From IMG/VR virus record IMGVR_UViG_3300046463_000548, positions 62,001 to 126,000 of that record: DNA of 64,000 nt; one strand, written 5' to 3'. Positions within the stretch are counted from its first letter, which is position 1, and every line of letters starts with the position of its first letter. The notes below the pieces were generated by a model that was not told the origin of the DNA, did no database searches, and was given only the letters and a program-made list of their open reading frames with translations. Positions 15,481 to 24,635 of the stretch are shown here, piece by piece. Source of the DNA: a virus. A program made the position numbers and the translations under genes.

Positions 15481-16593
15481 CTGCTGCAGGATGTCGGAGA
15501 GGCGTTCCATGTTCGTGTGCAGCCGGAAGTCTTGCCGCTCGCGTGTCGTGTGCACGTAGCCAGCCGGACGTGTCGAACCATCGAAGAACACCAGGTACAG
15601 ATACTTGTAGCCCTTGTGCAGGGCCCCGCGAGCCTTGCGCGTAATCTCGTCTGTCACGCTTCCCCTATCGGCCGGGGGCTCGCTTGTGAGGTCGATCACC
15701 AGACCGCGCTTTTCGATCCACAGATCAGGCGCGTAGTCGCGTCCTTCCGAGCGATACGTTGGGCCGGATGTATCGATAGATTGCGCAGCGATTCCCTCAG
15801 TCAGGAGCCACGGAATCGCCACCTTTTGGGTGCCAACGACCAACCACGAAGCGCCGCCCGAATCGAGCCGTTGTGGGGCGTTTTTGAAGGCCGCACGCAG
15901 CGCTTCGACGGGTTCCAGAGGCGCGACCGGCAGCGCCTTTTTCTTGATACGCACGGGCACCGGCAGATCGTCTTCAACTTCGATCTTCAGGTTGTGTGTT
16001 GAGTCCCGGAGCTTTTCCCGCACCTCCCGCCGTTGGCTCGAACTGGTGCGTTTGCCGTTGCTGCGTTCTAGCTCGTTGCGCCGGTTTGATTCCACGCGTT
16101 TGGCTATCGCTTCCGGACGTGATCGCGGATCGACGGATGTCCCGTTGGAGCGTTCAAGCTCGCGATCCATGATCATTTCTTTGTACGTCTTCGAGCGACG
16201 TAGCGCGCGGCTTCGGTTTCTGAGTTCCGGCCGCTGCGCTACGTTCGTGTACTTGCCGCCTGATCGTTCTAGCTCGTTGCGTCTGCGCGTCTCGATCTTC
16301 GCCGGGTCTTTCCACGAGCACGCAGCAGAGCAGTAGCTGATGTACTTCAGTGCGCGTTTATCGAACCGGACCGTTTCGTTGCAGCCCGGAGTCTTGCACG
16401 TTGATCGCGCGTTAGGAAACAGGTGCGTGTAGAACTCAAGCTGATTGAACCGTGAGCCCAATGCGTCCTGCAATTCACTAAACAGTTCCGCGTCTATACG
16501 GTTGCGCAGCCATGCACTGAATCCACCTGGTCCGCTAGGTTTGGATAGCTGCAGCAGCCCCCTCACATCCTTTATAACAAGTTTCTGGTCCAT
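15472..16593 (-). CDS. Homing-endonuclease-like protein with ERSNG repeats
   Basis: A 373-residue protein. Residues 64-90 hold a C-x4-C...YCSAAC zinc knuckle. Three spaced repeats of the form ELERSxG follow (ELERSGGKYT, ELERSNGTS, ELERSNGKRT), each after an Arg-rich helix. This resembles the modular DNA-binding repeats of phage homing endonucleases of the DUF7487 kind. The C-terminus has YAPDLWI and GLVIDLTSE, compatible with a PD-(D/E)XK-like or Vsr-like core although the usual Lys is not clear. The gene interrupts the fibre genes beside the origin-like repeats, as a mobile gene would. The endonuclease call is inferred. Confidence 0.55.
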   Translation of the reverse strand: MDQKLVIKDVRGLLQLSKPSGPGGFSAWLRNRIDAELFSELQDALGSRFNQLEFYTHLFPNARSTCKTPGCNETVRFDKRALKYISYCSAACSWKDPAKIETRRRNELERSGGKYTNVAQRPELRNRSRALRRSKTYKEMIMDRELERSNGTSVDPRSRPEAIAKRVESNRRNELERSNGKRTSSSQRREVREKLRDSTHNLKIEVEDDLPVPVRIKKKALPVAPLEPVEALRAAFKNAPQRLDSGGASWLVVGTQKVAIPWLLTEGIAAQSIDTSGPTYRSEGRDYAPDLWIEKRGLVIDLTSEPPADRGSVTDEITRKARGALHKGYKYLYLVFFDGSTRPAGYVHTTRERQDFRLHTNMERLSDILQQYA

Positions 16594-16700
16594 CTACATA
16601 TCCCGCAGTTTGCTTGCATATAGCTCAAATTGGGGTATGTGCGTGTAGCGCTTCAGATGTGTTGGGCTATACAACGTGCAATCTATATAGCGTTCGGCTG

Positions 16701-16715
16701 CTTTGCTTTGCTTTG
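16701..16715. repeat. Short tandem repeat (CTTTG)x3
   Basis: Three copies of CTTTG lie in the 132-nt intergenic stretch between the homing-endonuclease-like gene and the beta-helix fibre gene. No other feature is supported in this gap. Confidence 0.5.
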
Positions 16716-16725
16716 CGTTTTGTGT

Positions 16726-17844
16726 TCAGAACAGACGGCTAGACTGTATGTTCAGTGCACGTTGCTGCTGATCCGATTGTAGACCGAACACGTAGTTGCG
16801 GAACCCATAGTTGATATCGAACATCACAGGGAACGACGGTTGACTGACCTTAGAGCCGGTTACCGTCAGTTGCTCTGTATCAGCCCATGACAGAGATATG
16901 ATCCCTGATTGGGTAGTTGAGTTGTTGGATGAGGGTTGCAGCGTCCCCTGTGTTTGGTTGTTACCAGCGAATCCTGAGAGCATCTTGATGAAGTACTGTC
17001 TCTGTGTAAGCTGTGCAGTAGTCGGTGAGTTAGCTGGGGTCATAAGCTTGCCGTTGATGAGGAACTGCGATCCATACTGAACAAACGACGTGCCCATTGA
17101 TCCGCTTTGTGTTCCCATGAATCCCCAGTAGGCTGACGTATCTGTCATGTTTACTGTTGAACCTAGCAGCTTGACGTAGCCATGGCTCGATGAATCCATG
17201 TTCCTCACTACATCTGCATAGATCGAATACAGAGCGATTGACGGAGTGGCTGGTGCTTGGGGGAGATTCAGGGCCACCCCTTCAAACGTGATAGACCCGC
17301 CGTACCTGTTGATTCCGTATAGAACCCATTGCGCGTTTGTTTGGCCTGTTGAGAACGTGATAGTCGGTCTCTGGAGGTCTTGCATATACTGTGATTTACA
17401 CTGTGTTCCGGAGACCAGCGTGTCGAAATCCCCGTAGTTGGAATCTCCGTAGAACGTGAATACGAGGTTAGCTCCGGTGTAGATCGCAACGTCTGACTGA
17501 GGGAACGCAAAGGTCTGGGAGGCGAGTAGCGCGATATACACAGAGCCCGTTATCTGCTGATTCGGAAACAGCGATTGGGCTGCTTGTACGGCTTTGGCTA
17601 TAGTCTGGAACGGCTGTGCTTTGGTACCCGGGTTCGTGTCTGAACCTGAGTTGGACACGTAGAAAGCGGTGAACGAACCGAAGTAGGAGTGGCTCCCAAC
17701 GTACACGCCATCTGCATTAGATTGAACGAGGTTACCGGGTTGCTGTGAAATCGGCACCTGAGTCGGGGGGATGGTTGCTGACGGGTCCATCGGCCGCGTT
17801 ACCTGAAGGGCTGAATCGTAAAACGAAGGAAGCTGGTATGTCAT
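16726..17844 (-). CDS. Beta-helix tail fibre/spike protein
   Basis: A 372-residue protein. Residues 60-90 carry FYVSNSGSDTNPGTKAQPFQ followed by TIAKAVQAAQ, the DUF1565-type opening of right-handed beta-helix proteins, followed by repetitive strand-rich sequence. Such folds are typical of phage spikes and fibres that bind or degrade surface polysaccharide. No catalytic residues can be assigned. It sits between the gpI/gp7-position protein and the other fibre genes, so it is probably attached to the baseplate rim. Confidence 0.75.
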   Translation of the reverse strand: MTYQLPSFYDSALQVTRPMDPSATIPPTQVPISQQPGNLVQSNADGVYVGSHSYFGSFTAFYVSNSGSDTNPGTKAQPFQTIAKAVQAAQSLFPNQQITGSVYIALLASQTFAFPQSDVAIYTGANLVFTFYGDSNYGDFDTLVSGTQCKSQYMQDLQRPTITFSTGQTNAQWVLYGINRYGGSITFEGVALNLPQAPATPSIALYSIYADVVRNMDSSSHGYVKLLGSTVNMTDTSAYWGFMGTQSGSMGTSFVQYGSQFLINGKLMTPANSPTTAQLTQRQYFIKMLSGFAGNNQTQGTLQPSSNNSTTQSGIISLSWADTEQLTVTGSKVSQPSFPVMFDINYGFRNYVFGLQSDQQQRALNIQSSRLF

Positions 17845-17848
17845 GTTT

Positions 17849-19093
17849 TCACCAATAAGGGACGTACTGATTAGCTGAAAGCTGCGTGAACCCTTTGGGG
17901 TTGCACAGAAGGTTCTGGCGTTGGCCTACGATCTGGGCCGGAATCAGGTTTAGGCCCTGCGTGCGCTCGACCGGTACCGACGTATAGAACGGGATACGCG
18001 CGTCTGATCGGGTGGAACCTGGTACGGGCATCCACCCAACGGGGCCCAGAAGCACTGAATAGCCGGATGTCTGACCGTTCGTTGATTCGCCGCCCATTAG
18101 CGTTGAGGGAACCACTCCGCTTGTTGAACCCTGTCTGTCGGTCGCTGCGTATGCCGGTATGGAGTTGCCGTTCGTGTCTTTAATCCACGCAGTAGGCTGC
18201 CCCAGCATATAAACGCCGCTGTAGTTCGTGTTTGCCGGTGTTTGGGTCAGCGCACCCATCGGTATTTGAGGCGACACATCGAACGTGGGGGGAGCATCTG
18301 ACCCATACGAAAACAGATTGGACATCACGATTTCGTTGTTTGCCCACAGACCTATGGCCACGACCTCCGCATCAGTCCGTTCTCTCGTTTCGTCGTCCGT
18401 CACCCACATATCGAACGATATATCGACCGAATGCAACACGAGGTTGTAGTTGGCAATCTCGTAGAAGAACGAAATCAGCGTGGAGATATCCAAGCCCTGT
18501 AATCCGCCTTGCGCGACAATCGCCACGTGCGTTGTCGGGTACCACGTGCCTCCTTCCCACAGAGGTGTACCGATAGCCGCGTCTCCGTCCTTGAAAAAGT
18601 GCACGTAATCCTGCGTCCACAGACGTGACACCTGAAGCGATGAGCTTAGGCAGTAGTTGATGAAGTTGATAAACGACTGCGTGCCCTTGCCGAACCAGTA
18701 AGCACCGACCCAGCGCGCAATCGCCTGGTACGAGTCGTTGGATATGATCCCCGCGTTCATCAGCTTCATGCCAAGCATATTCACCTGTTTGACGAGAATC
18801 TGACGTTCGGGCTGTGACCACGCCTCAAACGGGATTAACTGCGCTTCTTCGACATACTGTGTTTCCAATGCAGGATTCGATACCCACATGTTTCGCAGAT
18901 CACCTAGAATCTCGGTCGGGATATCGACTGAAGCTTCGAACACATCGTCAATCGCATCCATAAATTCAACGAAATATGGGTTCTGCGCCATGTACGGCGG
19001 AAGAAGGATTGAACGCGGGGTCCGGTACCCCAAACGCTTGTTCTCAACCGGATTCGTGGATGGAACATCCAGCGTGTACTGATATTGAGTCAT
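17849..19093 (-). CDS. Baseplate-associated tail protein (gpI/gp7 position)
   Basis: A 414-residue protein that I do not recognise by motif. The N-terminal region (LLPPYMAQNPYFVEFMDAIDD) and the helical stretch to residue 150 recall proteins that link the baseplate wedge to fibres. It lies immediately downstream of the gp6/J-like gene, where P2-like phages place gpI and T4-like phages place gp7/gp8. A structural baseplate role is inferred from that position. Confidence 0.6.
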   Translation of the reverse strand: MTQYQYTLDVPSTNPVENKRLGYRTPRSILLPPYMAQNPYFVEFMDAIDDVFEASVDIPTEILGDLRNMWVSNPALETQYVEEAQLIPFEAWSQPERQILVKQVNMLGMKLMNAGIISNDSYQAIARWVGAYWFGKGTQSFINFINYCLSSSLQVSRLWTQDYVHFFKDGDAAIGTPLWEGGTWYPTTHVAIVAQGGLQGLDISTLISFFYEIANYNLVLHSVDISFDMWVTDDETRERTDAEVVAIGLWANNEIVMSNLFSYGSDAPPTFDVSPQIPMGALTQTPANTNYSGVYMLGQPTAWIKDTNGNSIPAYAATDRQGSTSGVVPSTLMGGESTNGQTSGYSVLLGPVGWMPVPGSTRSDARIPFYTSVPVERTQGLNLIPAQIVGQRQNLLCNPKGFTQLSANQYVPYW

Positions 19094-19102
19094 GGATCAT
19101 CC

Positions 19103-20950
19103 TTAACCTATCGAGCTACGTGACGGCTGGCCTGAATCGATCTGCTGCTGACGCTCTGAATAGAACACGTTGATAACCGGAGGCTGAGCCAGCGTGTTGT
19201 ACTGGATAGGCGTGTTAGCTATCGTTGTGGGCGTCGGTCCCGAAGGCGTCAGTGTCCCGTTGTCCGTGAACGTGTAGGTAGCTGCGGATGTTGCCGCAAC
19301 CGTCGTCAGAATCCCCAGACTTGCGCCCGGTGCACGTCCCCACACTGTGTACGACGCAGCGTCCATCACTGCGGGCCATGTCAGCGTGATTCCGTAGTCG
19401 GCGGTTGTCGAAACGACCTGAGGGAATACCCAGTTCGTTGGGGTTCCCGACTGCCCATTCGTCAGCGTCGTTGAAATCGCATAGCCGTACACCAGTTCAC
19501 CAAGCGATCCGCCACCTGGAACGAGCGTGTACGTGATTTGCGGGCTTGTTGGAGCCGTCACGATCATCGGCCCTGTCGGGGACAGCACCTCTACGTACGA
19601 AATCTGTCCGGGGCTCGATTTGAATGCTGCGCGCTCAAGATCGGATTCATAGAAGTTCGTCCGAAGCAGGCCGGGGCGTGGAGCAAACAGCTTTATGATC
19701 GCGTCCGTCACCTGCGTCTGCACCTGTTGCGGAAGCGCAGAGTTGAAGATGTAGACGTTCATCTGCACGGTGCGCGGGACCGCAATGGGCTCCTGCCACA
19801 GGAAATAGCATGAGTACATGCTCACAGCCTGACAGTAGTCCGTGAACTCCTTGATCTGCGCTTGTGACCATGGGCTGGTGGTGAGTCCCGACACGCGGAT
19901 CACGTTCATCCAGCGGTAGTCGCTCGGATTGATTTCGCGCTGCGCTTGTGTCACCGCATCAACGATTCCGGGAAACGTTGCGACGGTCGCGAGATACTGC
20001 GATTTTGTGACTGCTGACTGATACGTGCCGAACCCGCCTGATGCCACGTTTTTGTACGCGAGAGTCGGATTCTGGTTCGATCCGCCTTGCGGATTGTCAG
20101 TCATCACGCCATAGATCAACGGGAATCCGGTGACCGTGACTTGTGTGCCCGATGTCGTCAGCGAGTTGCCGTTTGCACCATGAGTCACCGGGTACGTGAT
20201 AACGACCGTGTCCGAGACTTGCGGAATCGAGCCGAACGCTTGCAACGTGCCGAACTGCGCAGACGTTCCGCCCAGGTTGCCGAACTGCAGGAGCAAACGC
20301 CCATCGCTTGTCGTAATGTCCGCGTATCCAGGAAGTCCATCGAAGTTCCACAGACCGCCATACGATTTCGGGATAATCGTGCTGTTGATCTGAACAGTCA
20401 CGTCCTGATCAGAGACCACAAACGCATCCTGCGAGCCCACAAACGTCTGGCGCTCGGTGCCCAGGCCGTTCATCTGGTAAGAGTACAGTTGCCCCTCATA
20501 CAGCGTCACAGCCAGCGGAATATTCGCTTTGAAGGTCAGCGCGTCACGGTTGAAGAAGTAGTTACCAGCGGCTGAGAATTGCGTGTAGGGCGGAAGCGTG
20601 ACATCGACCGGACTCGTGATCGACGCGGGAGCCTGAGCGGGCAGACAGCGAGCAATACGCAGGCCCTGCATTTGCGTGATTGACAGGATCGCTGAATCTG
20701 ACTGTGCGGTTTCAGCGAATGCGTCCTCCGCTTCGCGGATCACACGGCCTTGTGCAAATGTGCCGACAGTCGAAACCAGTTCGATTAGCGTCTGCGAGGT
20801 CTGCGTCGTGAGGTTACCGACCCAAACAGGTTTCTGTTGCAAATAGGCTTGAAACTGCTGCACGAATTGATCGACATCGGCAGTCAGGTCGCTCAGTACA
20901 AGCGTTACTGCTGGCGTCGATGTGGTGCTTGAGGTAGCGGGCGTAGACAT
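19103..20950 (-). CDS. Baseplate wedge protein, gp6/baseplate J-like
   Basis: A 615-residue protein. Residues about 420-460 (RTNFYESDLERAAFKSSPGQ followed by ISYVEVLSP) match the conserved C-terminal part of gp6/J-like baseplate wedge proteins. Helical dimerisation segments near 25-90 fit the same fold. After residue 465 an Ig- or FN3-like segment (YGYAISTTLTNGQSG) seems to be added. gp6 proteins form the inner ring of the baseplate. The neighbours gp25-like and gp5-like support the call. Confidence 0.82.
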   Translation of the reverse strand: MSTPATSSTTSTPAVTLVLSDLTADVDQFVQQFQAYLQQKPVWVGNLTTQTSQTLIELVSTVGTFAQGRVIREAEDAFAETAQSDSAILSITQMQGLRIARCLPAQAPASITSPVDVTLPPYTQFSAAGNYFFNRDALTFKANIPLAVTLYEGQLYSYQMNGLGTERQTFVGSQDAFVVSDQDVTVQINSTIIPKSYGGLWNFDGLPGYADITTSDGRLLLQFGNLGGTSAQFGTLQAFGSIPQVSDTVVITYPVTHGANGNSLTTSGTQVTVTGFPLIYGVMTDNPQGGSNQNPTLAYKNVASGGFGTYQSAVTKSQYLATVATFPGIVDAVTQAQREINPSDYRWMNVIRVSGLTTSPWSQAQIKEFTDYCQAVSMYSCYFLWQEPIAVPRTVQMNVYIFNSALPQQVQTQVTDAIIKLFAPRPGLLRTNFYESDLERAAFKSSPGQISYVEVLSPTGPMIVTAPTSPQITYTLVPGGGSLGELVYGYAISTTLTNGQSGTPTNWVFPQVVSTTADYGITLTWPAVMDAASYTVWGRAPGASLGILTTVAATSAATYTFTDNGTLTPSGPTPTTIANTPIQYNTLAQPPVINVFYSERQQQIDSGQPSRSSIG

Positions 20951-20960
20951 GAATTAAGCC

Positions 20961-21383
20961 TTACGTATTTGTTGTACTCACACTGAAACTGACGGCGGAA
21001 GGCTGTAGATTCAGATTGATGGTGAATGCGATACGCACCTGATACCCCGGTAGCGTCATATCAGGCGTCACATACGAGTTTGAGTTATCGAGCGTGATGC
21101 GTGGCTCCCACCGCTGTAGAGCCTGGATCATCGCCACGTTCATTTTGTTCGCGGTTGATTGATCAATGGGCTCTTGCAGGAACTGGTACCAGAGCGAGCC
21201 ATACAGGGGCTGAAAGATTCGGGAGCGTGCGCCAATCGCACAGTTGCAGATGTTGTAAATTGAGTTCTGCACAGCCAGAACGTTGGGCAGTCGGTCGGGG
21301 GCCGCATTCAGCGTGACAAGACTATTTACGTCGATCCACGTTGCCCCGTTCAGTGAGATTTGGTAATTCGTTAGTTGTGCCAT
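20961..21383 (-). CDS. Baseplate wedge protein, gp25-like
   Basis: A 140-residue protein of the T4 gp25/GPW family. It has RIFQPLYGSLWYQFL, then a long helix to ALQRWEPRI, the family's signature with invariant Arg and Trp-Glu-Pro. gp25 joins the wedge to the sheath start and helps trigger sheath polymerisation. ATG 21383 is preferred over an upstream TTG at 21392. It overlaps no other gene and lies 5 nt after the spike gene. Confidence 0.88.
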   Translation of the reverse strand: MAQLTNYQISLNGATWIDVNSLVTLNAAPDRLPNVLAVQNSIYNICNCAIGARSRIFQPLYGSLWYQFLQEPIDQSTANKMNVAMIQALQRWEPRITLDNSNSYVTPDMTLPGYQVRIAFTINLNLQPSAVSFSVSTTNT

Positions 21384-21388
21384 AGCTA

Positions 21389-22174
21389 TCAAATCTGCGG
21401 GGTAGGTGTGTTGGTATTTCGCTGCGACCCATCATCGTCATACACGTGGAAATGCTCGTTGTAGAACGTGCGCATGTTCGCCATCGTTTGGCCATTGCCG
21501 GTGCTCGTGCTGTCCGTGATGTCGCCGCCAGCCGAAATCGTTGTGCTTGCGACGACTGGGCCATTGAACTGGTGGACAGATGCTGTATACGACGCGGGGC
21601 CTGACGCGTTCAGGTTGAACGCTGAACAATTGATGTTCGCGGTACCCGTCACCTGGAACTGCAGATTCCCTGCAACCTGATGCGTTTCGGTGGCTTTCAC
21701 CACCTGAACAACGTTGCCCGCTTGATCGTAGGAAATCGTGTCGCCTGACTGATGGGTCCACACCCACGTACCGGCTGACATATCGACTTGCAGCGAATTG
21801 CCTTGCGGATCGACAAAGCCCCATCGTGTGGGTACGTTGAACCATGGGTGCGCGTTAGGCTGCGTGTAGAGCGTCTGATACAGAGGCTTGTGCTCATCCC
21901 CGTTCTGAAGCTCTACCATGACCGTAGACCCCACCTGAGGAAAGCCGTAGACCCCATAGGGGCCCTTCGGGCCTGTACCGAAACCAAAGGGGGAATCCTT
22001 GATTGCGCCGATCCACGGAACAGCGCCCTGCGTCGGATCGAACAGGCCGGGTACCGTTGCCTGGACCCTGGCGATGCCCAGTGAGTCCGTGTTCACAGAT
22101 ACCGTGCCAGCGTAATAGCCTTGCCCGTAGTCTTCTTTGTGTTGAACAGCATCGTTGATTGTGTTGAGCGGCAT
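21389..22174 (-). CDS. Central tail spike, gp5/gpV-like (OB-fold, no lysozyme)
   Basis: A 261-residue protein. Residues 22-105 form a gp5/gpV-type OB-fold: GTVSVNTDSLGIARVQATVP, then PWIGAI, then GFPQVGSTVMVELQNGDEHK. Residues about 130-215 look like a triple-stranded beta-helix stem, and the tail holds HFHVYDDDG. Unlike T4 gp5 there is no lysozyme insert; that activity appears to be in the separate gene at 24636-26069. The protein should tip the tail tube and pierce the outer membrane. Confidence 0.88.
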   Translation of the reverse strand: MPLNTINDAVQHKEDYGQGYYAGTVSVNTDSLGIARVQATVPGLFDPTQGAVPWIGAIKDSPFGFGTGPKGPYGVYGFPQVGSTVMVELQNGDEHKPLYQTLYTQPNAHPWFNVPTRWGFVDPQGNSLQVDMSAGTWVWTHQSGDTISYDQAGNVVQVVKATETHQVAGNLQFQVTGTANINCSAFNLNASGPASYTASVHQFNGPVVASTTISAGGDITDSTSTGNGQTMANMRTFYNEHFHVYDDDGSQRNTNTPTPQI

Positions 22175-22177
22175 AAA

Positions 22178-23299
22178 TCACCCTGACGTATAAGGAGTAT
22201 TCACACCCTGGCGAACACCCAAAATCTTTTCTGCGTATTGCGCACCCGCCACCAGAAGCGAACGGCCGCCCACGATGTACGTACCTGAGTACGCTATGTC
22301 CTGCTTGTTGACATCTGAGTCCACGGCAAACGTGAACGTATCGAGAAGCTTGAATGTCGTAGGCGTCTGGATCAGAAATTCGACATCAAGCGAATACAGA
22401 TTCGCGATGCGCATGTTCTGGTAAATCGCGCTCTCATAGTTCGCATGCGTGTTGCCTACGTCGATGCCGCCGAACGACTGATATCCTCTCGCGACAGTCT
22501 GCTTAACCGTTGAGTTGAAGAGGGGGCTTGAAACGTCTGGAGAGAAGGTGACCTGTTCGTTCGCTATGCTAAGGTTCGCCCCCACCATAGACTGCGCGTA
22601 CCGGGTGTTCTGATAGCCGGTCATCTTGTTTGCGATACCGGATTTCGCTTTCGGGTTGTAATCGGCCGCTGTGTACGCGCCTGATTGATACTCGCCAAGA
22701 ATGACTGTCTGCGTAGGTGCCGGGAGCTTCGTCACGTCCCGATAGACCATCGAGCCATCGGGATTAACTCCTAGCTCCATGTACGACGTTGCCGACGCAT
22801 AGCCACGACGCTTTATGATGTTGGCGAACTCGCCGTACGTACGGTTTCGAGGCATCCACAACTGGGCGTCGTTCGTTGAGTCTCCAGAGAACGTCATTCC
22901 GCATTTGCTTGCGATCTGCTGGAGCGCCGCACTCGACGTGCCCTGAATTCCACCTATCGACGTGCCTGCCCAATACAGGGGGAAGTCCAGATAGCCGTCC
23001 ACCTCATAGGTGAAGCCGTTACCGTTAAAATCCTTCGTGTGGTGAAACTTCCGGAAGTTGTAGGTAACGGTAGGAGATGCGAGCGGTTTCAGCGTAATCC
23101 GGATCGGTATGCCGTCCTGAAGCTCAAGCTGATCGAGCGAGTGCAAACCATCGAAGATGGAGAAGTGACAGAGCGGCAGGATTCCACGCGTCCACCAACT
23201 GATCTTGAGGAAGTTGAGCGTGTTGATAGATTCGAGCGGAAATTCCTGATTGTTTATGAACAGCGATACTTCAATTTTCCCCTCAACAACGTATCCCAT
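22178..23299 (-). CDS. Baseplate hub protein, gp27/gpD-like
   Basis: A 373-residue protein. Strand-rich segments (ISWWTRGILPLCHFSIFDG; ITLKPLASPTVTYNF) and position directly before the gp5-like spike gene match the trimeric hub of T4 gp27 or P2 gpD. The region around 130-160 (SSAALQQIASKCGMTF) resembles the second tube-like domain of hub proteins. It should connect the spike to the tail tube. Confidence 0.78.
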   Translation of the reverse strand: MGYVVEGKIEVSLFINNQEFPLESINTLNFLKISWWTRGILPLCHFSIFDGLHSLDQLELQDGIPIRITLKPLASPTVTYNFRKFHHTKDFNGNGFTYEVDGYLDFPLYWAGTSIGGIQGTSSAALQQIASKCGMTFSGDSTNDAQLWMPRNRTYGEFANIIKRRGYASATSYMELGVNPDGSMVYRDVTKLPAPTQTVILGEYQSGAYTAADYNPKAKSGIANKMTGYQNTRYAQSMVGANLSIANEQVTFSPDVSSPLFNSTVKQTVARGYQSFGGIDVGNTHANYESAIYQNMRIANLYSLDVEFLIQTPTTFKLLDTFTFAVDSDVNKQDIAYSGTYIVGGRSLLVAGAQYAEKILGVRQGVNTPYTSG

Positions 23300-23306
23300 T
23301 TGTACC

Positions 23307-23657
23307 TCAGATCGTTACCGACGCCTGCTGAGTGGACTTCTGCTTACTCAGGTATGCGAGCAGCGCGCTCTTCGTCGGTATGTTCAAAACAATGCCAATC
23401 GCTATATCTGAAAGCGGATCGGAATAGCCGTTGTATGCGAGCAGGCCACGCCATAGCGAGGTATCACCAAAGAACCGATAGCTGAGACCCGGCAGGTTTG
23501 CCATATCCGTTGCAGTCAGTTGGTACTGCGTCTGCGGCTGCACGTTGAACCGTATGTTTTTGTACGCGGACCGAAAAATGTCGTAGTTTTGTCCGGTTGA
23601 ATCCAATGGCGTGTAATTCGACCAGTTGAAGTCCCCGGTGTAGCCGATAAAAGGCAT
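23307..23657 (-). CDS. Baseplate wedge protein, gp53-like (LysM fold)
   Basis: A 116-residue protein. Residues 48-105 have the LysM-like pattern of T4 gp53: LPGLSYRFFGDTSLWRGLLA, then DPLSDIAIGIVLNIPT. gp53 clips the wedges onto the hub. Position between hub and tube-junction genes supports the call. A plain LysM protein is less likely because it lacks an export signal. Confidence 0.8.
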   Translation of the reverse strand: MPFIGYTGDFNWSNYTPLDSTGQNYDIFRSAYKNIRFNVQPQTQYQLTATDMANLPGLSYRFFGDTSLWRGLLAYNGYSDPLSDIAIGIVLNIPTKSALLAYLSKQKSTQQASVTI

Positions 23658-23668
23658 GAGTCACCCCA

Positions 23669-24628
23669 TCAAAGACTGAATGTGTATGCCGAATTTCCCG
23701 ACACACCGAACGAGTTGGACTGCGGAACGCCAGAGCCGGAAGGCAGCGAGAACTGCGAAGCTGATGCCGTAGCTGGAGTTGAGTTCGCGCCGGGATTGAC
23801 AAACAACGACTCCAAGTCGCCCTGTGTCAGCATGAACAGAGGCTTGAACGTGACTGTTACGCGTGCATGGTGTGGAAGCCCAGTCTTTGCGTCGAAGTTC
23901 GACAGGAACGTCTGACGCACGCCAGTGACAACCACCGAATCGAACTTTAGATAGTTGCCAATCCAGATCGTGATCGGATTCTTGACCAGCGATTTCCAGT
24001 AGGCGGCAGAGCCGATGCCAGGATTCTGCGTGATCGACTGTACCGCTGCACTGTTCGATCCGTCCGTTGTCTGCGTGTTCGGGTCCGTCATCTGACCGGA
24101 CTGTGTGCCGACCCCCAACTGACTAGCGGCACCACCCGCAAGGTTTGAGGCACCTTGAAAGAGCGCACCCAGTACGGAAGAGCCGGATGAAAAAGCGGTC
24201 TGCAGAGTGGTGATCGCAGCAGAGCCCGCAGCCGCCCAATCGATGTAGGGCCCGGGACTCGACAGGAAACCAGTGGCCGAACTAACCGAGGGCATCACCA
24301 TCTTCAACAGATTCACGATGTTATTGCGCACATCGGCTACAGGATCGGACTCTGTGTGGAATTCAATCTCAACAGCGAGTTCGGTATCGGTTGACCCCGA
24401 CCAAAGCTGTGCGGTAAATGCCTGCACCGCAAGCTTGGTTCCCATTAGAGCCGCACCGATGTTGATTACCTTATTGTTGCTCAGGCCCTGAGGCAGCATC
24501 TGCTCATATGTCGCGCCCACATCCATTGCAAATGATTCAGGCATTGGTGCTTCGACAGTGAGCGTGCTCGACCCAGAATTGTTAGACAGCGTCTGCTGTA
24601 TAAGCACAACGTAACTCGTATTAGCCAT
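23669..24628 (-). CDS. Tube-fold baseplate junction protein (gp48/gp54-like)
   Basis: A 319-residue protein. The first half has AQLWSGSTDTELAVEIEFHT and then DPVADVRNNIVNLLKMVMPS. The second half has PITIWIGNYLKFDSVVVTGV and HARVTVTFKPLFMLTQGDL. This arrangement is typical of tube-like proteins that cap the hub and start the tail tube. A Ser/Gly/Ala-rich linker lies in the middle. Which of gp48 or gp54 it matches cannot be told by eye. Confidence 0.72.
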   Translation of the reverse strand: MANTSYVVLIQQTLSNNSGSSTLTVEAPMPESFAMDVGATYEQMLPQGLSNNKVINIGAALMGTKLAVQAFTAQLWSGSTDTELAVEIEFHTESDPVADVRNNIVNLLKMVMPSVSSATGFLSSPGPYIDWAAAGSAAITTLQTAFSSGSSVLGALFQGASNLAGGAASQLGVGTQSGQMTDPNTQTTDGSNSAAVQSITQNPGIGSAAYWKSLVKNPITIWIGNYLKFDSVVVTGVRQTFLSNFDAKTGLPHHARVTVTFKPLFMLTQGDLESLFVNPGANSTPATASASQFSLPSGSGVPQSNSFGVSGNSAYTFSL

Positions 24629-24635
24629 AGCTATC

